Positions 10,067-17,551 of a stretch of DNA of 64,000 nt are shown in pieces (position 1 is the stretch's first letter; every line of letters begins with the position of its first letter). The notes beneath the pieces are model-generated. The model saw only the letters and a list, made by a program, of their open reading frames with translations, was not told where the DNA came from and did not search any database. A program made the position numbers and the translations under genes. Source of the DNA: Peribacillus tepidiphilus. GTDB lineage: Bacteria; Bacillota; Bacilli; Bacillales; DSM-1321. The DNA lies in the NCBI RefSeq assembly GCF_009466385.1, contig NZ_WIAQ01000016.1, forward strand, positions 1 through 64,000, in the 5' to 3' direction.

Positions 10067-11101
10067 TTGAGAAAAAGAACTGCCGTTTTATCTACTGCGG
10101 CTATTTTATCCGCAACTTTTGTCACACCTGCCATGGCAAGTACCTATAAATCTAATATAGCAAAAAACCATATAAATTCAGTAGAGTTGAACAAACAATC
10201 ATCTCATAAAATCAATCAGATCTCTAAGGTTTCTGGGGCTAATCAATTCTCAGCCTCTAAATCCAATACTGTTATACTGAGCTCGACAAAAACGGCTACT
10301 TATACGGTTGTTTCTGGTGATACATTAATAAAAATTGCAAACAAACACAATATTACATTAGCTGAATTACAAGCATGGAATAATATGAAAGATCATCTAA
10401 TTTATCCAGGCCAAAAGCTAATCGTAGCAAAATCTACAAACAGCAGCACCGCCGTTCTTCCCCAGCCGGTAACTGAAACAAAATCAACTCCAAATACTAA
10501 CACGAGTCCATCTACAACTGTAAACTCTACTAAAGTATATGTAGTAAAAAAAGGGGACAGCCTTTGGAAAATATCCAATACTTTTGGCACAACAGTACAA
10601 CAAATATACATACTGAACAATTTAAAATCTGAGGCTTTAAAGATTGGACAAACCCTTAAAATACCCGTTTCTGAAAAAGAAAAAATTTTAAGTCCAAATG
10701 GGAATTCTGCAACAAGCCCAACAGTAGATCGTCAATCTCAAAATACGATCGTAGAAGAAGCTAAGAAGTTAATGGGGATTCCTTATTCCTGGGCGGGTTC
10801 ATCACCGACAGGGTTTGACTGCAGCGGATTTATTTACTATGTCTATAAAAAAGTGGGCTACCAAATCCCTAGATTGTCTGCAGCCACTTATTTCGATCTT
10901 GGCAAACCTGTATCCAATCCTCTGCCTGGAGATGCTATATTCTTTTATTCAAATCCGAACAATCCTTTTCTTATTACACACATGGGCATATATCTAGGAA
11001 ACAATCAATTTATCCATGCTAGTTCTAGCAAAGGGGTAACGATTAGTTCGGTGGAGGAATCCTATTACAAATTAAGATTTGCAGGATATAAGAGGTTTTA
11101 A
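10067..11101 (+). CDS. LysM-LysM-NlpC/P60 peptidoglycan endopeptidase
   Basis: A 344-residue exported hydrolase starting at TTG, with GAGAGGTGG upstream. The signal peptide ends near PAMAS (about 25). LysM1 is at about 78-120 and LysM2 at about 157-200, each with the GDTL/GDSL and GQKL/GQTL signatures, and they are joined by Ser/Thr/Pro linkers. The NlpC/P60 domain (about 227-344) keeps the catalytic Cys252 in FDCSG, His305 in HMGIYLG and His317 in FIHASS. Such enzymes cut the D-gamma-Glu to meso-diaminopimelate bond in wall peptides, like the LytE/LytF/CwlS group. Two LysM units is fewer than in LytF or CwlS, so I give no gene symbol. Confidence 0.9.
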   Translation: MRKRTAVLSTAAILSATFVTPAMASTYKSNIAKNHINSVELNKQSSHKINQISKVSGANQFSASKSNTVILSSTKTATYTVVSGDTLIKIANKHNITLAELQAWNNMKDHLIYPGQKLIVAKSTNSSTAVLPQPVTETKSTPNTNTSPSTTVNSTKVYVVKKGDSLWKISNTFGTTVQQIYILNNLKSEALKIGQTLKIPVSEKEKILSPNGNSATSPTVDRQSQNTIVEEAKKLMGIPYSWAGSSPTGFDCSGFIYYVYKKVGYQIPRLSAATYFDLGKPVSNPLPGDAIFFYSNPNNPFLITHMGIYLGNNQFIHASSSKGVTISSVEESYYKLRFAGYKRF

Positions 11102-11168
11102 AGACAAATATGATTTCACGCACACTAAGACAGATTGGTATTAATTTTCATATAACCTAAAAGATATA

Positions 11169-11210
11169 AGAGAGTTTACCACCCTTTAAGATGATGAACT
11201 CTCTTTTTCT
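11169..11210 (+). terminator. Terminator after the LysM-NlpC/P60 gene
   Basis: The stem AGAGAGTT/AACTCTCT with a 20-base loop is followed by TTTTTCTTTT. Confidence 0.75.
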
Positions 11211-11238
11211 TTTACTCTAAAAAAATAGACAGAAATAA

Positions 11239-11288
11239 AATGGGATCTTGGCATAGGCACCCCTTACCATATGCGGGTAAGTCCCATT
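11239..11288 (+). promoter_or_regulatory. Structured leader candidate upstream of the PQQ-propeller gene
   Basis: The outer arms AATGGGA (11239-11245) and TCCCATT (11282-11288) enclose an inner hairpin, CTTACC (11263-11268) with GGTAAG (11276-11281). This two-level fold ends about 50 bases before the next start codon and has no T-run, so it is not a simple terminator. I do not recognise it as a known riboswitch. Confidence 0.35.
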
Positions 11289-11340
11289 CAAAAAGAAATA
11301 CAATTCAGAATATATCGTAACTAAAGGGGACCTTTAAACT

Positions 11341-12897
11341 ATGAGAACTAAAATTGCAGTCGTATCTTTTTTGTCTCTTCTTTTTTTTGCTGGGTGGATC
11401 ACTGAAACAAACGTAAGTGCAGACACAATTAACGCTAAAGGCTGGGAACCCATTAAGGTCAGCCCGCTTCCGAGCAGTAAAAGTATAAACTATAAATTTA
11501 GTAATAACGTCAAAATATTCACTAAGCCCTTCCCAGAACCATATCAAACCGTCAATGGAATTCTAACCTTCCGAGGTGGCCCGTTCCGAAACAACGCAGC
11601 ATGGGGTACGCCAGTTATTAAAGAAGGTAAATTAACGAAGAGCTGGTCCTTCCGTACTTCTTCTTCACCACGATGGGGCGGCGGGGCAGGCTGGACGGGG
11701 CAGCCATGTATAATAGAATGGAACAAACAAGAACAACAGATTATGAATCTATATCCACAATATAAGAAGAAGGCAAATTTTAAAGAAATTGTTTATGGTT
11801 CGTTGGATGGAAAAGTCTATTTCCTAGACCCGGGAACTGGTAAACAAACTCGGAATCCTATTCATATACATAATCCAATTAAGGGAAGTGTAGCACTCGA
11901 TCCGCGGGGATATCCTCTTTTATATGTAGGCCAAGGAATTCCTCAGACAGGAAAAATTGGCTATCGAATTTATAGCTTAATTGATCATTCCTTACTGGCA
12001 TTTATTCCGGGGATCGATTCATTTGCCTACCGAAGATGGGGAGCTTTCGACAGCTCTCCGCTTATCAACAGAGAAGATGACACGATGATCCTTGGAGGAG
12101 AAAACGGTCTTGTTTACATGATCAAACTCAACACAGCATACAATCCAAAGGCAAAAAAAATTAAAGTAGCTCCTGTTATAAGTAAGTATCGTTATAAACA
12201 GCAGCAAAACGCTTACCAAGGAATTGAAAATTCAATTGCTGTGTACAAAAATATTGCATACTTTGCAGATAACGGCGGCGGAATACATGCTTTGGATGTA
12301 ATCAAGAAAACACCGATTTGGTCCAATAAAGCTTATGATGATACAGATGCGAGCCTGGTCATTGAGGATCTAAACGGAGTTCCTTTTTTGTATACCGGTT
12401 CAGAGATTGATAAACAAGGTACCAAAGGCTTTGCTCGATTACAAAAACTAAACGGTCTGACAGGAAAGGTTGTTTGGGAGAAAAAAATACCGGGTTTTTC
12501 TCTTAAAGGGAAAAATCCCGTAAATGGCGGAGTTTTAGGAACCCCGATTATCGGAACAGGACCATTAAAAGGGCAAATCATTTTTACTATATCAAGATAC
12601 AAAACCTTCAACGGAGGTTTGCTGATCAGCTTAGACACTAAAACAGGAAAGGAAATGTGGCGGTTAACACTGCCCCATTATGCATGGTCTTCAACAGTCG
12701 CAGTATATACAAAGGATCAAAAAGCCTATCTGATTCAAGGTGATTCCGTTGGAAACCTTTATCTCATTAACCAAAGAGGGAAAATTGTTCATAAAATCAA
12801 CTTAGGTGCAAATATTGAAGCATCCCCAATCGTCGTAGGTCAACAAATTATTGTTGCTACAAGGGGAGGAAGATTTTTCAGTATGAATATGAGATAG
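11341..12897 (+). CDS. Secreted PQQ-type beta-propeller protein
   Basis: A 518-residue protein with an N-terminal signal peptide (hydrophobic stretch of about 5-20, then VSADT). An AAGGGG site lies 11 bases ahead of the ATG. Propeller-blade motifs recur: YGSLDGKVYFLDPGTGKQ, GGENGLVYMIKL, DNGGGIHALDV, KLNGLTGKVVWEKK, SLDTKTGKEMWRL, GDSVGNLYLIN. These are PQQ/outer-membrane-propeller-type repeats (about 7-8 blades). No PQQ-dehydrogenase heme or disulfide motif is visible, so an enzymatic role is not supported. It probably acts as an extracellular binding or assembly scaffold. It lies in a run of exported-protein genes on the same strand. Confidence 0.75.
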   Translation: MRTKIAVVSFLSLLFFAGWITETNVSADTINAKGWEPIKVSPLPSSKSINYKFSNNVKIFTKPFPEPYQTVNGILTFRGGPFRNNAAWGTPVIKEGKLTKSWSFRTSSSPRWGGGAGWTGQPCIIEWNKQEQQIMNLYPQYKKKANFKEIVYGSLDGKVYFLDPGTGKQTRNPIHIHNPIKGSVALDPRGYPLLYVGQGIPQTGKIGYRIYSLIDHSLLAFIPGIDSFAYRRWGAFDSSPLINREDDTMILGGENGLVYMIKLNTAYNPKAKKIKVAPVISKYRYKQQQNAYQGIENSIAVYKNIAYFADNGGGIHALDVIKKTPIWSNKAYDDTDASLVIEDLNGVPFLYTGSEIDKQGTKGFARLQKLNGLTGKVVWEKKIPGFSLKGKNPVNGGVLGTPIIGTGPLKGQIIFTISRYKTFNGGLLISLDTKTGKEMWRLTLPHYAWSSTVAVYTKDQKAYLIQGDSVGNLYLINQRGKIVHKINLGANIEASPIVVGQQIIVATRGGRFFSMNMR

Positions 12898-12925
12898 ATA
12901 GGGATGGGTAACCATTCCTATTTTG
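12898..12925 (+). terminator. Terminator after the propeller gene
   Basis: The stem ATAGGGATGG / CCATTCCTAT with a GTAA loop starts directly after the stop codon and is followed by a short T-run (TTTG). Confidence 0.6.
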
Positions 12926-12950
12926 ATTGGTGTCTAGTACCTATTACAAT
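12923..12950 (+). promoter_or_regulatory. SigA-like promoter of the S41 protease gene
   Basis: TTGATT (12923-12928), a 16-base spacer and TACAAT (12945-12950), followed by a leader of about 35 bases to the ATG. Confidence 0.45.
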
Positions 12951-12990
12951 GGTAAAATAGTAATCAGCAACTATTTAATGAGGAGTGTCT

Positions 12991-14382
12991 ATGAAATTAT
13001 TACGTACCTACTTTTCTGTATTCGTTTCCATTCTTATTTTTCTTACTGCAACAACCAGTTATGCTGCAGAGCCGCTGGATGAGGTTAAGAATGTAGTAAA
13101 AGAGTATTATTACAAGGATGTTCCTGATTCCGTCTTGAGTAGTACAACCATACAAGACTTAACCAGACAACTGGATCCTTACTCTGTTTATATGACAAGG
13201 GAGGAATACGAGAGTTTCGTTTCTGCTATTGAAAGGAAGCTTGTCGGAATCGGTATAACCATAGAAGAACATGAGAAAGGGGTAAAAATTACTTCTGTTA
13301 TCAAGGGTGGCCCAGCTGAAAAAGGAGGGCTAATGGCCGGTGACATTATTTTATCGGTAAATGGCAAAAAGCTAGCTGGGGAATCGGTTCAAACAGCCAT
13401 AACGTTAATAACCGGAGAAGCAAATACTGCTGTAACCCTAGAATTCTATCGAGCTACCACTAACTCAACGAGTACAAAAACATTGATTAGAGAAGTTATT
13501 GAGTTACCGAATGTGGAAAAAATGCAGCTTGCTGGAAATATTGGCTATATCCGTTTAAATAGCTTTTCGTTAAACGCCGGAGATGAGATACAAACAGCCA
13601 TCTCATCTATGCCAGGTATAAAGGGATGGATTTTTGATCTAAGAAGTAATCCGGGTGGCTACGTATCTGCCGCTCAAGATGTACTCGGTTTATTTCCGAA
13701 GGTACAAGATGCTTTTAAACTAACCTATAAAGGAAATGTCAGTTATTCCTATAAACCTATTAAACAAAAGCTTACATGGAATGCTCCTGTATCTTTGCTC
13801 ATTAACTCCATGAGTGCAAGCGCTTCAGAAATGACCGCCGTTTCTGTAAAGGATCAACAAGCAGGAAAAATCTATGGTCAAATTTCCTATGGAAAAGGTG
13901 TTATGCAAAGCCTTTTTTCTCTTAGTGACCAAAGTGTTTTGAAACTGACGACAGCAGAATTTTTCGGTCCAAATGGAACTGCTGTACAAGGAAAGGGAGT
14001 TAAACCAGATGTCCTGACTCCTATTGGTAAAGAGCTTGTATACAGCCATCGTGACTTCTTACTTTCTGAACTCAAAAACTATACAAAACTGCCAGATTTA
14101 AAGAATGTACCAACCAATAAAGTTTTCACCATAAAAATGAATTCTTCTATGAACTGGAAAGATTTAAAGAATTCAGATGTCTCTCTCATTGAACTAGGTG
14201 ATAAAGAACAGGCTGTAAGAATTCAAACGTCTACAAATAAACAACTGAAAGTCATTCCTGTAAAACCGTTAAAATCCAGCGCAAGCTACCTATTAATCAT
14301 TCATCCAAATTGGAAGAATCAACATAACAAAAAAATGCAGCATGGCGCTTATCTGGAGGTAACGGTAAGGTGTCAACGGTAA
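12991..14382 (+). CDS. S41 (C-terminal processing) protease with PDZ domain and Ig-like tail
   Basis: 463 residues from an ATG placed 5 bases after AGGAG; a GTG six bases earlier overlaps that site and is unlikely. The signal peptide ends near SYAAE. A PDZ domain covers about residues 84-155, and the S41 domain about 175-350. Ser277 in SASASE and Lys302 in SYGKG, 25 residues apart, form the expected Ser-Lys dyad of CtpA/CtpB proteases. Residues of about 370-460 look like an SbsA-type bacterial Ig module, unusual for CtpA/B but common on surface proteins. The last residues (VRCQR) are encoded by a REP-like element, suggesting that the original stop was replaced by its insertion. Confidence 0.88.
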   Translation: MKLLRTYFSVFVSILIFLTATTSYAAEPLDEVKNVVKEYYYKDVPDSVLSSTTIQDLTRQLDPYSVYMTREEYESFVSAIERKLVGIGITIEEHEKGVKITSVIKGGPAEKGGLMAGDIILSVNGKKLAGESVQTAITLITGEANTAVTLEFYRATTNSTSTKTLIREVIELPNVEKMQLAGNIGYIRLNSFSLNAGDEIQTAISSMPGIKGWIFDLRSNPGGYVSAAQDVLGLFPKVQDAFKLTYKGNVSYSYKPIKQKLTWNAPVSLLINSMSASASEMTAVSVKDQQAGKIYGQISYGKGVMQSLFSLSDQSVLKLTTAEFFGPNGTAVQGKGVKPDVLTPIGKELVYSHRDFLLSELKNYTKLPDLKNVPTNKVFTIKMNSSMNWKDLKNSDVSLIELGDKEQAVRIQTSTNKQLKVIPVKPLKSSASYLLIIHPNWKNQHNKKMQHGAYLEVTVRCQR

Positions 14383-14410
14383 GGTGTCAGGCACCGTAAA
14401 AAGACATTTT
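14369..14410 (+). repeat. REP-like element (GGTGTCAGGCACCG family), copy 1
   Basis: Contains AAGGTGTCAACGG and AAGGTGTCAGGCACCG followed by TAAAAAGACA. The GGTG...CACC arms can form a small hairpin. The same core occurs at 14571, 15655 and 15787. It supplies the last codons and stop of the S41 protease gene. Confidence 0.7.
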
Positions 14411-14465
14411 TATCGATTTTGTCTTTCTCTCATGGACATTCGAAATTTAGTACTACTATTTAAAA

Positions 14466-14512
14466 AAGAAGCACGCCATTCGATTGAATAATGGGTGCTT
14501 CTTTCTTTTGTG
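14466..14512. terminator. Bidirectional terminator between S41 protease and acyltransferase genes
   Basis: A long stem (AAGAAGCACGCCATT with AATAATGGGTGCTTCTT) is preceded by an A-run and followed by a T-rich run. Confidence 0.8.
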
Positions 14513-14565
14513 GAATGAAAGTGCGACACTTTCTCATACTGTCCTTTCACAGAAAACAAATATCG

Positions 14566-15558
14566 TTATTTGTCCACGGGCAGTGCCTGACACTGTTTAA
14601 CCCGCTTACACTGTTTGAATATCGGTTCGTAAAAAATAACGGATAACACGATACATAGAAGTGTGACAATTACATAATAGTAGGCTAATTTATAGAATTC
14701 ATGATATCCAAAATATATAAGGATCTTATTAATACTTTGGTAAAAGAAAATATGAAGGATATAGATATTTAATGAATAGCTACCCAATCTTGACAAGAGG
14801 CTTTTTTCTCCAGGCTTCTTTACTGAAGCAGTCACTAAATAAAAAGTAGTAATCATTAGAAAAACCACGTTTAAGCTTGATTGATAGATTGTCAGGATTA
14901 CATAGAGCAAAGCTGATAAGCAAAAACCTATAAATGGATTTTTTATTCTATCCGTTTTAAGGTGTCCGATATAGTAGCCCATAGAAAGATAGAAAAATCC
15001 TTTTGTAAATCCACCATATTGAAATACATCGTTGAACGTAATCATTTCTGTCAGATTAGCCAAATATAGAATGGAAGAAATTAAAAATGTAACACTCGGC
15101 TTAACAGAAAAATGAACGCAAACTAATAACAGAAAAGCTGCTATGATCAAGGCAGGCAAAAACCATAAATGAAAGGATCCTATGGTTCCATTTAATAATG
15201 AAGTTAAAGATAAATTTTTTAAAATATTTTCAATACCTGTCCAAAAAGGCTTACCCAAGAAAAGACGATCTGAAAAAACAAGAAGAAATTTAAAAGCTAT
15301 ATAAAAAATAGTGAAAGATATATATAAGGTTAATATTTTATTAATATAACCTTTGTAATAAGAAATTGGTTTTAATGATAGAAAAAATCCTGAAGCTGCA
15401 AAGAAAAAAGGAACAGCAATATCTAATAAAGGCCGATAAAAATAATAATTGGTCATGGTAGCTAATTCATACTGTGGCAAAGAGCCTGTTGTATGGATAA
15501 GGACAACAGCAATCGCACAAAAGAATTTAATAATATCCATATTATAATAGTATTTCAT
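14566..15558 (-). CDS. Membrane acyltransferase (acyltransferase-3 family)
   Basis: About 330 residues. The preferred start is MKYYYNMD, with AGGTGATTCT directly upstream; the longer reading adds 15 residues without a site. It has about ten hydrophobic segments. The N-terminal pattern DIIKFFCAIAVVLIHTTG ... DIAVPFFFAASGFF matches the acyltransferase-3 family (OatA/WecH-like), which moves acyl groups onto wall or exopolysaccharide sugars. The catalytic His of that family fits LIHTTG. The specific substrate is unknown. The final residues (KQCQALPVDK) are encoded by a REP-like element (14571-14596), so the natural C-terminus was probably changed by it. The gene is bracketed by such elements and is AT-rich relative to its neighbours. 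Confidence 0.82.
   Translation of the reverse strand: MKYYYNMDIIKFFCAIAVVLIHTTGSLPQYELATMTNYYFYRPLLDIAVPFFFAASGFFLSLKPISYYKGYINKILTLYISFTIFYIAFKFLLVFSDRLFLGKPFWTGIENILKNLSLTSLLNGTIGSFHLWFLPALIIAAFLLLVCVHFSVKPSVTFLISSILYLANLTEMITFNDVFQYGGFTKGFFYLSMGYYIGHLKTDRIKNPFIGFCLSALLYVILTIYQSSLNVVFLMITTFYLVTASVKKPGEKSLLSRLGSYSLNIYILHIFFYQSINKILIYFGYHEFYKLAYYYVIVTLLCIVLSVIFYEPIFKQCKRVKQCQALPVDK
14571..14596 (-). repeat. REP-like element, copy 2 (inside the acyltransferase 3' end)
   Basis: TGTCCACGGGCAGTGCCTGACACTG, in the opposite orientation to copy 1. It overlaps the C-terminal codons and the stop of the acyltransferase gene. Confidence 0.7.
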
Positions 15559-15651
15559 AGAATCACCTGAATAAATGAAAAGTTTAAAAACAATTTTCAT
15601 CATAACAGGCTAAAAGCAATTTTAACAATGTAAATAATGGTACTTCACAAG

Positions 15652-15870
15652 GCGGTGTCATCTATACGGTGTCAGGCACCGCAGAAAGACATTCCACAGT
15701 GTTTTGTTCACCTCCAGTAGACAGTTTTTGAAGAAGGATACCATTTCTTCCCCGTTGTCTTTTGTACGCGGACATATATTGTGTATTTGTCCACGGGCAG
15801 TGCCTGACACCGCAAAAAGACAATTGTCCACGAACGGTGCCTGACACCGACACCGTGACACCGACACCGC
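15652..15870. repeat. Cluster of REP-like elements (GGTGTCAGGCACCG family)
   Basis: The core occurs in + orientation near 15675 (GGTGTCAGGCACCGCAGAAAGACA). It occurs in reverse near 15797 (TGTCCACGGGCAGTGCCTGACACCGCAAAAAGACA in pieces) and 15837 (GGTGCCTGACACC), then degenerates into short GACACCG repeats. It lies in the 690-bp gap between the acyltransferase and the XRE-TPR gene. The rest of that gap is AT-rich, with no supported gene. Confidence 0.7.
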
Positions 15871-15904
15871 AAAAAAATCCCACAGGCTACATTTTGCCTG
15901 TGGG
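15871..15904 (-). terminator. Orphan terminator (minus strand)
   Basis: A perfect 9-bp stem, CCCACAGGC/GCCTGTGGG, followed on the minus strand by T7. No convincing gene lies upstream of it on that strand. It may come from a lost gene or belong to the repeat cluster. Confidence 0.6.
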
Positions 15905-16249
15905 CCATTAGGGGTTTTCCCTATAATCGAGTATAAAAATAGGGGTTTCACTCCCTCTTCATCATATTCCATTACAAATTTCCTCTATAGTTACAAAAAT
16001 CCCCATATAGTTACAAAAATTTCTAAACAAATACCCCTATAGGAATATCTTTTTTCCAGAAAAAATTTAAAATGGTAATATAATGTAAGGGATCACATTC
16101 ATTTAACCATTTTCTAAAAGGACAGCCAAATGGAGTTTAAGCTCGCCTGAAGTGATTTTCGCTGAATTTCCCAGAGCTTTTGTTCGTTCTGTCTTTTTCT
16201 AGTACTATTTCATAACAATTAGAATATTGTTGGGAGGTATGTTCGACCG

Positions 16250-17131
16250 ATGGATTTATGTTTAGTAGGAAACAAAATTAGAGAAATTCGAAAAATACTA
16301 GGCTTATCTCAAGAAGAAATAGCTGAAGGGATTTGCAGCCAAGCGCAGATTTGCAAAATCGAAAAGGGTGAAGTCTCTCCTTCGGCAGCAACCTTATATT
16401 TGATTGCAAAGCGTCTTGGAGTCGATATCAATTATTTTTTTGACGCTGGAACGACCCCCCGCCTTGATTATATACAAGAAGTAGAACACCAGCTTCGTCT
16501 TGCAACAAGGGAAATGCGCTTTGATGAAGTAAAAGAAATTGTGGATTCAGAAATGAAGAATCCTATTTTTACCCAAAATAACGAACACTTTCAATTATTG
16601 CTTTGGTACAAAGGAATCTATGAATACGAGCTAAATAAGAATACGGATACCGCGCTTTACTTTCTCAAGCAAGCCCTCTCTCTTACCCATAGCAATGAAA
16701 AAGTATGGTCTGAAAGAGAGTTGGATATTTTAAACAGCCTTGGGATCATCCATTTGGAAGAAAACCGTCATGAAGAAGCGCTGGACATTTTCAACGAGGC
16801 TTTTGAGCATTTTAAAAAACGGCCCATTGTAAGAGATGACTCCTTGATCATACGCCTTTCCTACAATAAAGCAAAGGTGCTGACCCGATTAAAAAAATAT
16901 CAGGAATCTATTGATACATGCTCAAATGCGATAAATGAAGCCATAAAAAACCATAGTATGTATTTGTTTGGACAGCTCTACTATCAAATTGGCTACAATT
17001 ACGAGCATATGCAGCTTCTTGAAAAAGCCCTTTTATTTTACGAGAAATCGATTTCTATATTCGAAATCCAAAAGGATTTCAAGTTTATCGATTATATCCA
17101 AAAGAAAATCAATCAAATAAAAAGGGCATAA
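16250..17131 (+). CDS. XRE-type HTH + TPR regulator (PlcR/RNPP-like architecture)
   Basis: 293 residues. Residues of about 7-62 form an XRE helix-turn-helix (GNKIREIRKILGLSQEEIAEG ... KIEKGEVSPSAATLYLIAKRL, read in parts). Residues of about 75-290 hold tetratricopeptide-like helices (LDILNSLGIIHLEENRHEEALDIFNEAFE; YYQIGYNYEHMQLLEKALLFYEKS). This size and arrangement match PlcR-group quorum-sensing regulators, which bind a short exported peptide through the TPR groove. TTGGGAGGT lies about 12 bases upstream of the ATG. The usual downstream peptide gene is not obvious: a 45-codon frame at 17136 lacks a signal peptide and runs into the terminator. The targets are unknown; nearby exported proteases and hydrolases are the kind of genes such regulators control. 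Confidence 0.8.
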   Translation: MDLCLVGNKIREIRKILGLSQEEIAEGICSQAQICKIEKGEVSPSAATLYLIAKRLGVDINYFFDAGTTPRLDYIQEVEHQLRLATREMRFDEVKEIVDSEMKNPIFTQNNEHFQLLLWYKGIYEYELNKNTDTALYFLKQALSLTHSNEKVWSERELDILNSLGIIHLEENRHEEALDIFNEAFEHFKKRPIVRDDSLIIRLSYNKAKVLTRLKKYQESIDTCSNAINEAIKNHSMYLFGQLYYQIGYNYEHMQLLEKALLFYEKSISIFEIQKDFKFIDYIQKKINQIKRA

Positions 17132-17250
17132 ACAAATGAAGAAAAGACATTTTGTGGAAACCTCTTCATGTCATTTATACACTATAAATATAGTAAAATA
17201 CAACTATAAAAAAATAAGTCATTTTATAATAGTTTACAAATGGTTTAACA

Positions 17251-17294
17251 AAAAGTGCAGGATTCTTTTTTAAAAAGGGATCGTGCACTTTTTT
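17251..17294 (+). terminator. Terminator after the XRE-TPR gene
   Basis: The stem AAAAGTGCAGGAT.../...GATCGTGCACTTTT has an inner TTTTTAAAAA fold and ends in T6. Confidence 0.75.
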
Positions 17295-17345
17295 GATATA
17301 ATCTAAAAAGCTTAGCTCGATTAAAGAAGCTGGGATTATAGGGAT

Positions 17346-17458
17346 TACTCACCTGTTTTGTAAATTTACTCGCCGAGTTTGGCAAAATACTCGCCGGATT
17401 ACCGGATTTACTCGCCAAGTTAGCTGAAATACTCGCCAGTTCGGAGAAAATACTCGCC
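17346..17458 (+). repeat. 21-bp phased repeat array, family TACTCGCC (6 units)
   Basis: TACTCGCC (first copy TACTCACC) starts at 17346, 17367, 17388, 17409, 17430 and 17451, exactly 21 bp apart. The 13-base spacers differ, though most are A-rich at the end. It lies between convergent genes. The open frame on the minus strand (LASI-type repeats) follows from the 21-bp period and is not a gene. Confidence 0.92.
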
Positions 17459-17495
17459 AATACCTTTTTCTAACGAATAATCAATGGCACACACA

Positions 17496-17532
17496 AAAAA
17501 AGAGGCAGTATCGATGATTCATCGGTACCCCC
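17496..17532 (-). terminator. Probable terminator of the MFS gene
   Basis: On the minus strand TACCGATGA pairs with TCATCGATA, extended by G/C pairs, and is followed by T7. Confidence 0.55.
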
Positions 17533-17551
17533 CATTCTCAATGGAATATAG

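Noticed and set aside
15658-15972. Minus-strand frame of 104 codons in the REP-like cluster
   Set aside because: It runs through a strong terminator hairpin and the repeated elements, and its peptide shows repeat-derived words (CQAPFVDN, ALPVDK) also seen at the acyltransferase end.
17136-17275. 45-codon frame after the XRE-TPR gene as a quorum-sensing peptide
   Set aside because: No signal peptide and a weak start region, and the frame extends into the terminator hairpin.
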